64,000 bases of DNA from Zeugodacus cucurbitae (Eukaryota > Arthropoda > Insecta > Diptera > Tephritidae). Of the stretch, positions 37,511-49,952 are shown in pieces (the stretch's first letter is position 1; the number at the start of each line of letters is the position of its first letter). The position numbers and the translations under genes were made by a program. The stretch spans positions 70,499,501 to 70,563,500 of the forward strand of contig NC_071667.1 of the NCBI RefSeq assembly GCF_028554725.1, read 5' to 3'. The notes beneath the pieces are model-generated. The model was not told where the DNA came from, made no database searches, and saw only the letters and a list, made by a program, of their open reading frames with translations.

Positions 37511-40500
37511 TATATGATATATTGCAACATTTCACAAAAAAAATTCTAATAAGTTTAAAGAAACCTCTATTTTAATAGAAAAATCTCAAAAAATAAAAAT
37601 AAATCGATTGAAATTGTTCAACTTTTCTTATTTAGGAATTCTAACAGATTAAAGCATCTTACGCCTTAAGGGCCATAATATAAATTGCATAAATAAGTAA
37701 GTACAAAGAGATATATTATTCTCTTTGATCTCTCACTTCGATGTAATAAAAGCTCATGTAGTCGGTGTGAAAATGGACTTTTACTTTAGGATTTCGCCAT
37801 CTCGCCATTGGCTACATCTTTCTGTTTAAGAAGTAAAAATATTTTAATAAATTCATAGAAAATGTTTGCTTGAAATTTAATAGAATATAATTTTGTGAAA
37901 TTAAAGCTAACTTTAATTAAATCGCATTAGGCGCCTAAAAACTAGACATAGAAGAGTTTTATCCCATTAATTTATTTCGCATAAATATGCGAACCCTGCT
38001 CACCAAGTTAAGTCGCATGATTACTAATTAAAGCGACTGTTTTCAGTTTATGCAGCCTATTCTTTAGCCAAAAAAAATTCTCGGCAAATGATTAAATGCT
38101 ACTCAGTGGTCCACAGGTTACCAACCGCACTTAATTCGCATTATCCGTCAATTGTGTGCGTTGCGGATGAATAAATCATGCTGGACTCAACATTCACCGC
38201 CCACTGTGGCACTGTCCGTACGGATCAGTACCGTTTAATTAAAACATAATTTGTTTCGTCGGCACCATCAAGCACTTTCCAGGCAATCTATGTGTGTTTA
38301 CAAAAGGGAAAAGTAAAATAAGCCAATATCAAGTAGCCTATAGCAACAATTCAATTAAAGCTCCACAAAATTTGTCAGACGATATTAGCATAAGCATTAG
38401 CATTCGCTTTCATTAGAGAAATTGCAAACAATTTATTTTCATTGTCTTACCGCATTTAATTGTTATTGCTCATAAAGGAAGCCATGCTCATTGGCCATGA
38501 GACAACTACTAAGTAGGGTTGCTGTAAAGAAAGTTTTGAATATATGTATCTGTTTGTGTATATTTATGTTTTGTTCTGCCTGCAACAGCCATATCTTTTG
38601 TTGGAATACCCAAGTTTCGGTGTCATTTTGGTATTACTTGATTTAATATATAACTTCAATTCTGTATTTGATTCCATGTTAAGTTAATTTGATAACTGTT
38701 ATAACTATTTGCATAAAACGAAAAGTTGGTGTTCATACCATATGATTTTCTCTTTTCTTCCCCACGTTAATGTTTTAATGAATGCAATCGCATTTTATGT
38801 TTCTATTCTTAATAAGACCGTTGTCATTCAAAGCCAATTTGGTAATAATTATTTGGTAATTTCTTGTCATTTACTTCGGTTAATTGCTTTTAAAAGAGGA
38901 TATGAGGAAAAGAAGTTAATGAGTTTTCAATGGAAGAGCGAAGGCAAGCAAGAAGAAGGTTAATTGCTATTTCACCGATTTACTTGTTTTAATTCAATTA
39001 ATTCTGTGTTTACTTATTTTTATTTCAAAAGTTTGAATGACAATTTATTGTTGGTCATTGATTGTACGTTTAAACTTATAATTTAGTTGAATGTCATGAC
39101 TGACGACGAAGTTGAAACAACCTTAAAATACTTGTAAGGTTAAACGAGATCTACCTATTGGTGAGATCGGATAAAAAATAATTTATTGAAAGTGAAACTA
39201 ACTGTCTCTCTCTCAACTGTCTGGTGTGTAAAAGACGATTTAAAATGAAAGCAATCGTTTGTAGATAATTTTATGCAAATTTTTTGTATAAGAAAGAAGA
39301 AGATCGTCATAATTTGACACACCATTAAATGGTGTTACTGAAGCACTCAAACGGAAAGGCATGCAAGATTTCTTACCAAGCGCGCCATTGAAGTGATTAT
39401 AAATTTATGACTTGCTAACAAATCCAATTGAATTGGGCGGTGAGCAGTAAATTTTTTCAGCAACGAATTAGCGGTAATAAAGTGCTGCAGTCACACAAAT
39501 GTGTTCACTTTTATATGTGTCATCTGCCTGTGTGCGTTTGGGCAAACCGGAAAGCATTCACCGGATGACAACGACGCCACGGACCGCACACGCCAAAGGC
39601 AATTCCCCGAAACTCTTCGCTAGTTTCTCATTTACCAAGCGAATTTAATGTGACTTTTATGAGCTGGCATATTTACTAAGGTGGTTTTACTTGTTTTGAA
39701 TTTGAGTTTCTTTTTGAACCTGCCTTCGTCTGCGCTTTTTATTACTCACATACATACAAACATACCACTGTTCATGTAAATGAGTTTAAAACGATTTTTA
39801 TACTTTTTTTAAAGACATAGCCAAGTGTCAAATTGTTTGTCAGCTGGTTTATTCGCTTGCATATCGTTTCCAAAATGCGATATTTCGCCTCTGTTAGAAA
39901 CGCCAAAACAGAAAACTGAAATTTTTGTACAATTTTATGTTGTTATTATTTTTGTTGTTGTGTTTCTTTGTGTTCTTATGTTTAGTTTAAAACCAGTTTA
40001 GTCGCACACGGGGCACAAAGATATTCAAAATTGTCGCCGAAAGTTATTAGTGTTCAGCAACTTGGCGCTTTTGGCTTCGATTTCTGTCATGATCTGGATG
40101 TATTTGTATTTGTGATAATCGACGTATTTAGTGGCATATTTTTCTCTTCTTTAATAGTGGCTTTAATCAGCAGCTTACATGCTTTGTGCGTAGGAAATAA
40201 TACATGCGAGAAATTAATAGAAAAATTTAGTTAGATATTTGGTTTGATAAAACTCTCATTAAAATTGGCACAAAAGAGGAAAGAAGAAGAAAAAGCGCGC
40301 CAAAAATGAACTACAACAAAAAATGTGTAACACAAGTTTCTTACATCCACACATATGCACATAGGCAGAAGAGTGTGGTGTTTTTTAACACAGTTTTATG
40401 CAAATTAATTTGATTTAATTATGTGTATGGGATGCTTATGACAAATTATGGCATTTTTTGTTCGAATATTTATGGACTTTATTAGATATTCAAAAGTCTC

Positions 40501-41559
40501 CACAAGTTTAGTAATTCTAGCTAAAACTAAATGGCTGAGAGGAAACTCAAAGTAACTTGAGGTTCCTTACATGAATTAGTGTAAAATTAAATGCAAAATA
40601 AATTATTATATTCTAGGCGTAGATTTACATAATATAATCTTAGCATTATTATGATATTAAATATTTAAATTGCAAAAGACTCATCTAAAACTACTTTAAG
40701 CTTTATGTTTTTTTACACTTTAACCTTTTTGCTCTATATCATATACATATGTAGCGATAATTCTAATAAATCTTTTTCGTTTTTTTATCGGGTGCAACAT
40801 TGTCTAAGTCTTAAAAAATTCTACGGAAAATTATATCATGCTACCAAAAATATCGCATGCGATATTTATAATATATACATACACATATATTAATATGAAC
40901 CAGAAACAAAGACATAACTAAATTAGCTAGAAGCATGTTACGTGTTTAATTTCAGCTAATTTTCTTCAGAACATTTTTTTATTTTTTGTTTTCGCGCTTT
41001 AATTAAATTACTCAGTATGGAAGATAGAAGAAAAGTGGGAAAAGCATGCAGCGTCACTTGAAATGACAACAAGCGTGCTTGAAATAAAATATAAATTTTA
41101 TGAGCCAATCCGCACCGCAAGCGCTCGCGTGTTGAAAGAGCTAACTGAAAAAAAGAGTACACTGATACATATACAAATTATTCCAATATTTCATACAAAA
41201 CGATGAGGAAACTACTCAACAGTGAAGGACAGTTTAGTCGAGTTCTCCTTTCCGCTGAGCTGAACATTTTTACGAAAATTTTCAAATTAATAATTGTTTC
41301 CATTAGATATTGAGCATCCGAGGGATATTTTCTAAGTCTTTGTATAATTTCAATTAAAAAATTGCTCTCTCCTCAATGAGCTTATGTTAATCCGCAAGCG
41401 GTTGGTGACCTAATTTCCATTATTTTTTGTTATTCTATTCCAATTTCTTCCGCTCCTTATTCTTCTTTTTTTTTGACTTTTGGTATCAACGATTTAACAT
41501 TTTACATTTACCTTCATACCATTAAACAGCAACTAAATGAATTGGCGTCTCACTTAAAT

Positions 41560-41630
41560 ATAATTTTAATACATGGTTATAATATATATACTATATTTAC
41601 TATATATATTACATATATATATATATTCCA
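41560..41630. repeat. AT-rich simple-sequence tract
   Basis: Dense TA/ATAT runs, including TACATATATATATATATTCC around 41,610-41,630, lie inside arm B. Confidence 0.7.
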
Positions 41631-44600
41631 AAAATGTGCATGCATTAAATATGAAAAAGATTGCTTGTTGAGCATTGTGATTGGAAGAATTGGTAAATGA
41701 CCTCAATTGCCGAAAGTATATGTTTGTATACCATCCTAAGCAGTAGCGATCTGAATTTGTGGTAATCGAATACAGTTTTGGTACTAAACACGAGATGACA
41801 TGTGCCTACTGGTATAATATGTGCCTACATATAATACATTATGTTCGAACATATAATATTACCGTATATTTATATATTCAATGCTATGATATGATAACGT
41901 GTCTCTCAACACAATTGCATTCTCAGCTTTATTGAGTACCTACATAAAAAGCACCAAACCAAAAAAATATTATTGAGCAAAAAGGATATTTTTTCATTAT
42001 CACTTTCTCTCAACACAAATGGCTGACTTGATAAACGTGTCGTTAAATTGTTCATTTACTTAATCTTTCCCATATAATCGCACACAATCATATATATGAA
42101 TATATGCATGTGGATTCTCAAAGAGAACTGCATAAAAGAGGCGAAACCGCAAAAATGAGGTCAGCAATTCCAGCCTACGAAAGCGAAATGTCCTTTACTG
42201 TCCTTTATATCCTTATTTTCCTGTGTGATTGCGGTAGTGCCGTTGTAATGAGTAACGGTATTTCTTTGATATATTGATTGCAGTTGAAAGGCGCTGAACG
42301 TAATTTGTTTTGTTTCGTAAATCCAGTAATAATCCAATATTCTCAAATATATCAATGAATTTTACTGTTACTTGATTTTTGCAATATGCGAAGAGTCGGC
42401 TTTATTTCTATATAACTTGAGCAGTAAATTAATTTCTTTTATGGGACTGTATATTTATTATCCTGTGAGACAAAACTGAAGATTCATGCTAACAAGAACC
42501 TTTGTTGAAGGCAGGAATACAATATTTTTATGTTCACTAGGACGCACACATTACTACCGACCGATTGTTCTAACACCATTAGAAAACCTCAAATGCAACA
42601 ACTTCTGCTAGAACGTTCGATGAAAGAATATATGACAGATTATTTTATAATCAACCAGGTTTATAAAATATAAACTACAGCAAATTTGGACATGTATGAA
42701 AGTGTTTCTGGAGCGTAAGACATTTTAATTAACCGCTAAGCTGAGAGTATTAATTTTATTCTCTTCTGAGTAATATATAGCAGCGAAAGTAATTAATTCT
42801 GAACACCCAAAATAAGTAAATAACTAAGTGAATGTGTGGGTGTAAATGAGAGAATAGCGATTATGGCCAAAGTTGTGTTGTGGATTACATTAATCAAGCG
42901 TAGTGTGCAAATAAGCGCAGCTTAGTCAATTACAGCCACTGCCTGTGGTCAAAATTTCAGATGTAACACAAGCTTATCATACATATAGACATATATCGAG
43001 GCATATCTTTAACCTTAAAGTTGCTTACAGTGAGCATAATCAAGGAGAATATAAATAACTAAGACATCAAATTCATATCAAATACATTTTAAATGAGTAT
43101 TTAAAGAAGTTTAAAAAGTAATAAAAAATCATTAGAAATTAACAAAATATTTTGAACTTAAAATTTAAATAAAGTATCAGGTTATTAACATTTAATATCG
43201 ATTACTTAATTCAAATAATCTTTAAGTAAAATGCCATTGCATAAATGCCATTAAAGCTAAGGCAGATAAGTTAAAACGCGACTTAAAGCATAACAACGGA
43301 AATAAGCGTAAATCACTTAAGGTTAAGCTTTTGGTTATGTTGGTCAATGGCATGCAAAATAACAACAACAACAAACTCGTAAATTATTATTTATGAACCG
43401 ATGCGACATTGTTAGTGTGTGCAACTGATATCCTGAAAGCGTAAGTATCTGCCGTCTGCTTGCGGTGCAGACACTTATGTAACTACAGCTGTAATTGCAG
43501 GCTCTGGAGTCAAATGGGCGCGCCATGTTATTGCCAAAAGGCAGCAAACGTGTGAAATTAATTAGATTTTTCGACAGCGTCGCACTGTGTGCTCATTCAA
43601 CTGGAATTCAATATCATTTCGTATACAATATGATTACACAATTACACACACCCACGTATTTGAGCACTGCAATATTGCGTAACCACTTTGCGGTCGCCCT
43701 TGTTTTTGTGTCCAAATTCTGCTTCGATTCAAATATCGTTGCCCTTTAACAGAGCACCATATGATGTCTAACGTCTTGAATTGGTGGGAGTAAGCGGACA
43801 GACATTGAACATTAACGGCATCCTCCGACTATCTGCTTGACAAAACGTGCGCTCAGCATATTTGTGTTTTTTGTTGTTTCGGCTTCCTTCACTTGGCATT
43901 TTTGCGCGGTGACTGTGTATTCAAGTGAAATAATTTGCACGTGCAATTGACATTTGAAGCGAAGCCGACCAGACGCACAGCTGGCAGCTACTTGGCATTC
44001 GTACGGGTGTGTGGCGGTTAGAGATTGTTTAAAAATTATAGTACAGCAAGTCAGTCCACATGGACACTCTCAAATAATTTAAAGTTAATTTTAAGATGAA
44101 GGACGAATCTCATCTTTACCCTTTAAGTATTATTAAGCACTTGAATTGTTCTTTTCCTTTATTAGATAAAAAATTTACAAATACTCCTTTAGCTAATAAG
44201 AAAAAATAGTAAACATGCAATAAATTATACGAAAATGACATACAAATTTTAGACTTGAGAATATTCACAGAGTGGTAATAAATACTAAACAATACAACTA
44301 TTTTTGATATATTATATATTTAGCTCCGTTGTTGTATTTATATAGTAAATGAGTTCGTTGTTTGTTAGTGGTTTATTCTTGGCTATGTAAAGCTAGAGAC
44401 AACCCTTAAAAGTCAACAAAGCACTTGTGGAGAAAATTTATTGTGACACCAATTGAAAATAAACAAAACTGAATAGGGGAGGGAGAGACACGAAACTCTG
44501 AGGTGGCAAATGTAAGCTAGAACGTTTGTGTGGCGAAATGTTTCAAATTATATAACCGTTAAAAGATACAGTTGTAAAGATAATGGCAACATCAAGACAA

Positions 44601-45924
44601 ATTCAATTTTATTTTTGGAAGCACTAAAGTATTTTCTTTGCTTTTGGAGCAACTTGTTTTGCGAAGGTTCACTTGACCGTACAAGCGCCCACTTCAAAGA
44701 AGCACAGACATGTGGGTGAGTATGAACGTTTTAGATGACCACCAATGTCAGGGCGAATGTTGACATTTCCTGCACATTTCTTATTTAATAGGTCAGTTTC
44801 GTTGTTAACGCTCTAATATTTCTTGTTGTTATGGTTGGCACAGTTCTTGCCTTGTCGGCGAAAATCTTAAAGCTAAAATACGTATTTGTGTACATATATA
44901 ATTTTAGTTCATAAATTGCCATATTTTGACATAGCAAATTTTATTTTAAAGCAATTTCATGAGGGATATATATGTTTTTCTCTTGTATATCTTTCACATT
45001 TCAACCACATGATGTTGATCAAAAATGAGTAAATTCGCTGAGTGCAATAATATTTGACCGAATTTTTTATTTCTTCCATAATTGACGTAATTCAGTGCGG
45101 TTTACTAATTATAAACACCAAATATGTTTACAAGAACAAAGCAATGTAGAAATTTATGTGTCAATAACCTAAGAATATAAGCAGATGTGTGTACGTTTAC
45201 AAAAAAATACCAGCTTAATTGCTTTTGTGTAAACGACAAAACAAAAATATATACTTACAATTAAAATTGAATATTTACATGAGAATTTTATATCTAAAAG
45301 AAAATTTGGTTAGAGGTTTTTAAAAATATTTTTTTATAATAATTTTTCGAATTTCTAAAATAGCAACGGTTGCTTCACATTAGTTCAATCCAGTATGCCT
45401 TTAATTGATCTTGATAAATTTGTTAGAAATATTTCCTGAATTATAGTAATTAAACAAGAATATTTTACAAATTTAGAAAAACTGTTAAACACTCTAAAAT
45501 ACCCATTGTTTTACGTACTTCTTTGAGTACATTGACTCTTTTCTTAAGTACTTTTCTACAAAACAATCAAAATGCAGTAATTGTATGGATTTCTTCTTAA
45601 GAGCTTGCGGTTTTCAAGCAAATTCACGAAAAGATTTTAATCTCTAAAATATTAAAAATAATATTCTGCTTTTTGCTTTCATTTTCAGGTACACATTTGA
45701 GAAATTGTTTGCAGCTGCTTATTTCGGGCGAGGTGAAGTCAACAAATTGGTCTTCGATGCTGAAGTGACACATAAAAGCCCCGAGATTTTTATTTGCGTA
45801 CATAAAAAAAGAATGTTTAATGCTTTTTTTGTTCCTCTTTTTTTCAAAGTGTATCAATGGCCTTTAAGTGTCTGTTAATATTAATTGTTTCTACCGTGTG
45901 ATGCACGAACTGGTACAATTATTT

Positions 45925-46670
45925 TTATACTCTCGCAACAAATGTTGCTAAAGAGAGTATTATAGTTTTGTTCACATAACGGTTGTTTGTAACACCCAAA
46001 ACTAAACGAGTTAGATATAGGGTTATATATACCAAAGTGATCAGGGTGAAGAGTGGAGTTCAAATCCGAATGTCTGTCTGTCCGTCCGTCCGTCCGTCTG
46101 TGCAAGCTGTAACTTGAGTAAAAATTAAGATATCTTGATGAAACTTGGCACACTTATTTCTTGGCACCATAGGAAGGTTGCTTTCGAAAATGAGTTAAAT
46201 CGGACCACTGCCACGCCCATAAAATGGCGAAAACCGAAAACACATAAAGTGCCATAACTAAGCCATAAATAAAGCTATGGAAATAAAATTTGGTATGAAG
46301 GATCGCACTATGAAGGGGCATATTTGGATGTAATCGATCTGAATCGTTTACTTTACAATATATAAAGTAAACACTAGTGAAGATATCGGTGCAGAACTTT
46401 GCTCAAATATTATGTTAATAGTGTGGCAGCCCCATTCTAAAAATCGCCGAAATCGGACCATAGGTTTTTAAGACCCCATATATCGAACACGAGGACCTCG
46501 GTGCTTCTAACCTAATATTATGGTTTCCAACTTTCAATGGACTTTATACAATATATATGACGAATATGTGGGTCAAATTGTGTATTATATAATAAAATAA
46601 AGTTAAATAAATAAATTGCGAGAGTATAAAATGTTCGGTTACACCCGAACTTAGCCCTTCCTTACTTGTT
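45925..46670 (-). mobile_element. Interspersed non-autonomous repeat, copy 2
   Basis: This is an inverted and shorter copy of the repeat at 4,891-5,944. Its right end reads CGGTTACACCCGAACTTAGC... (the complement of the copy 1 head) and its left end TTTTTATACTCTCGCAA. The internal tetramer run is here a series of TCTG/TCCG units at 46,071-46,100. It is about 300 bp shorter, having lost an internal segment that copy 1 retains around 5,240-5,530. It lies at a different place of the duplicated unit than copy 1, so the two are independent insertions. Confidence 0.75.
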
Positions 46671-49255
46671 TATTTAATTTTTGTTGGCGAATTATAGACA
46701 GCGAGTAATTTGCGGAGCATTTAATTAGTTCATTGCACCCATAACAATAACAAATAAAGCGTGAATAAACAATTGGAAATTGGTAAATAAAATTAATAGA
46801 TTTATATGAAGCTCGGCATTTGTGTGCGTAACTATTAGGAAAAATTTCACATTTTACAGTCAACGCTATTAAAATCTATGGGTTTATGGCGTATATATTT
46901 TGTAAAGCTTTCTCCATCTTGCAAACCCTTAGAAGGTCTGATTTATATTGATAATCGAAATGTTTATTTGGGATTTTGAATGGGTTGAAATATTTGTCTT
47001 AAGCAAATTTTCAATATTTTATTTGGAAAGAAAAATCTAGAGCGTCAGAGCTTCTTTAGGAATTTCATTTGAAATAACATCACACCTTTCCAAAGTTCCA
47101 TTAACACATATAAAAATATCCGTCGTCAAGCTAACACTTCCTTTCGGTAAGTGAGTCTCATTTTCATTCATTCACCTTCCTGTCTCTCCTGTCTTTAACA
47201 TTTCTATTTCACGCATTTTGGTTCGCCATTCATTCAAAATTCATTAATTTCTCCAGCTGTTTGATGTATTACCCAGCACTTCTTCCGCTCTTTACTTCAC
47301 TCCCTTTCAGTGTTTCTTCTTATTGCTGTGGTGATTATTTTGAGCATCCTCAACTTAATTGAGTGTTTAAGAATGCAAATTAATGCGTTATTAACATTTA
47401 AAGTCAGCTAACTGTACTTCATTAACAACAATTTACGCCTACACACGCTTACACTCAGGTGGGAAATTTTGTTATTGTTGTTTAGCGTATGTACGAGTAT
47501 TACATAATTCATGTTAGAATTTATTTGCCCACTTGCTCCCATTTACCTTAGTTGCCTTTTTCATCAAGGTCTTCTTACTTAATTCTTTTTTTTTTTAATA
47601 AAGTCTCCATGCAACAAGGTGACTTGGCAAATATACTAGTCTTAAGGTGTATTAACCGAAATAAAAGAGGAGAGAATGTGGCAGATAAATACATTTTCGA
47701 AGAAAAAATGTGCGTTAGGATGCTGTGCAGACGAAAACAATTAATCAAATAAAATAAGGACTTTCCAAGTTGGGTATTTCTAATGTTTTTTACGAGCATT
47801 TCAGTCTTTTTATGTTTGGAGGCCCCGTGGTTCTTCGATTGGGATAACGTTGGGCATATATTCTATTTATTTTTTATTGTTTTATTAAATTCTACAACAT
47901 TCCTTGAATATTATACTAAAAGTCGATCTGAGTAATTTCAAATGTAAGCATAGCATAGAGTACCCAGTGTGGCAGTGTTGTAAACTGGAGGCGTACATTT
48001 CATTGAAAAGTAGTCCGGTAACACTAACATGAATATTAGGGTAAACAGGATGTGCGCCTATGTGTATGCTACATAAAAGTAGAGTTATTTAATAGAGAAT
48101 GAGAGTATAATATGGAAATTATAGACATGCAGCAAAAATCGTTTCAACTCACTTTACAACTACGCATTTAAATATTATATTTGGATACATTTGCTAAGGC
48201 GGCGGGAGAATAATTTATGCGATTGTGTTTTCAATTTATATTTGTTCAGTATATCCTGCCGAAAATCTAGATTGACTTAAGGGCAATCAGCATCCGGAAA
48301 ATGGCATAAAATATAAGACGCTTGAAAGACGGTAGGACGCATGATTTCTTTCGTACAAAAAATATAAATATATAATTTATTTCTCTTTAAATATTATATT
48401 AGCTGAATTATAAAAGGATGTCAAATATACGAGTATATGTATATCATATGTATTTGATTTTTATTCATCTATATTTTCATCAAAAAATAAATGTGAGAAA
48501 TTTAAATAAAACTCAAATGACGATTTGATTATTATTGTTGTAGTTGTAGATTTGTTTAAATATTTGCCGTTCAATCAACACACCAGGATGAAATAAGAAG
48601 TAACAAAGAAGCCATTGATTTTTTCAAATAAACAATGAATATGAATTCTTGCTTATACGCATACATATATATTATATGCCAGTCCAGACAAAGAAAAAAG
48701 TTGTTGCAATTCACTCAAACGCTCGTAGAAAGAAGAAGTCTGCTTAGAGATATGTATTTAAAAATATCCATTGTACCCCATTGCATTCTAACAACATGCA
48801 AATATATATGTATATGTAAATGTTTGTGTGAAAGTCTCACGACTGCAGCCACTGCATATGCAACAGTTCACACATTGGCACTGCCATAAACTGAAAGTTG
48901 TTTCAGCAATTTCGCATATTCGGCAAATGACTTGTGAAAGCAGAACAAAAACTAGAAGAAAGGAAAAAACCAATTGCAACTATCTGCAGAAATATATGAA
49001 ATGTGTGGCAAAGCATTTTCCGTTTTTTATACTCACACGTGTTTTTAAAACATATATACTTATTTATATATGAATGTATTTATTCACCAGTGTGCGCTTA
49101 GTTATGCATACTTCTTTGTTTTTGATTATCATGTGTGTTATGATTTCATAGTGTGAATATAATTACGAGTATATGATGACAATAAAATAGCAATTATTGT
49201 CAAAAGCATCAAATCATTGTCGCTTATTATTCACTCTCACACATACATACATATA

Positions 49256-49952
49256 CGAGGGCTGCTATATATATTTCTGGCCTAGGCAACACTAAGTGTT
49301 GCTAGGTGCAATCTGACATTTTCATTGGAAAGTTTGACATTTTTTAGCATAACATCACTCAGAACGTTTTGTCATTTAGTCGTGAATTGTTTTATTTACA
49401 GGGAATTAAAAAATTCATCTCGGCCAAAAAATGGAATTAACTCGTGAACATTTTCGTGCGATCATTTTTCACAACTTTCGCGACAAGAGTGCATCGATGA
49501 ACTAAAATCTTTGTATGGCTATGAACCACCATCCTATAGAACTGTGAAAGACTGGTACTACGAATTCAATCGTGGCCGACGCTTGCTCAAAGACGAATTC
49601 CGTGAAGGTCGTCCAGAAACAGCCGTTGTGCCAGAAAACATCGATGCCGTACGTGAACTGATAATGCAAGACCGTCATGTAACATACCTTCAGATAGAGG
49701 CATGCCTATGCATTTCTCCCACCAGCATACATTCGATATTGTATTAAAACCTGGCCGTAAAAAAGGTTTGTTCTCGTTGGATCCCGCACAATTTGACAAT
49801 CGCTCAAAAAAAGGCTCAATAAAATTGGTTTGAGCGCATGCAAAAGTGTATAAAATCTTGATGGAGAATATTTTGAAAAACAATAAAACCATTTTCGTTG
49901 AAAAATATTCCTATTTTCATTATTAGGCCAGAAATATATATAGCAGCCCTCG
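49256..49952 (+). mobile_element. Internally deleted mariner element with intact 27-bp TIRs
   Basis: The first 27 bases (CGAGGGCTGCTATATATA...) are the exact reverse complement of the last 27 (49,926-49,952). TA dinucleotides flank both ends (49,254-49,255 and 49,953-49,954), the canonical mariner target duplication. The length of 697 bp is about half that of a full mariner. Between the repeats are the start and the very end of a transposase gene; the middle, with the catalytic D,D34D triad, is gone. The intact ends mean it could still be moved by a related transposase supplied elsewhere. Confidence 0.93.
49431..49920 (+). pseudogene. Mariner transposase, DNA-binding part, broken
   Basis: An ATG at 49,431 opens MELTREHFRAIIFHNF..., the usual start of a mariner transposase, but the frame stops at 49,504. 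It resumes in another frame at 49,511-49,747 with the paired helix-turn-helix region (YRTVKDWYYEFNRGR, DEFREGRP, VTYLQIEACLCISPTSIHSI). After a further break, the KKVCSRWIPHNLT segment follows at about 49,757-49,795, then the final residues of the family up to the right repeat. No catalytic aspartates remain. Family knowledge: mariner transposases are about 340-350 residues with D,D34D. Confidence 0.88.
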
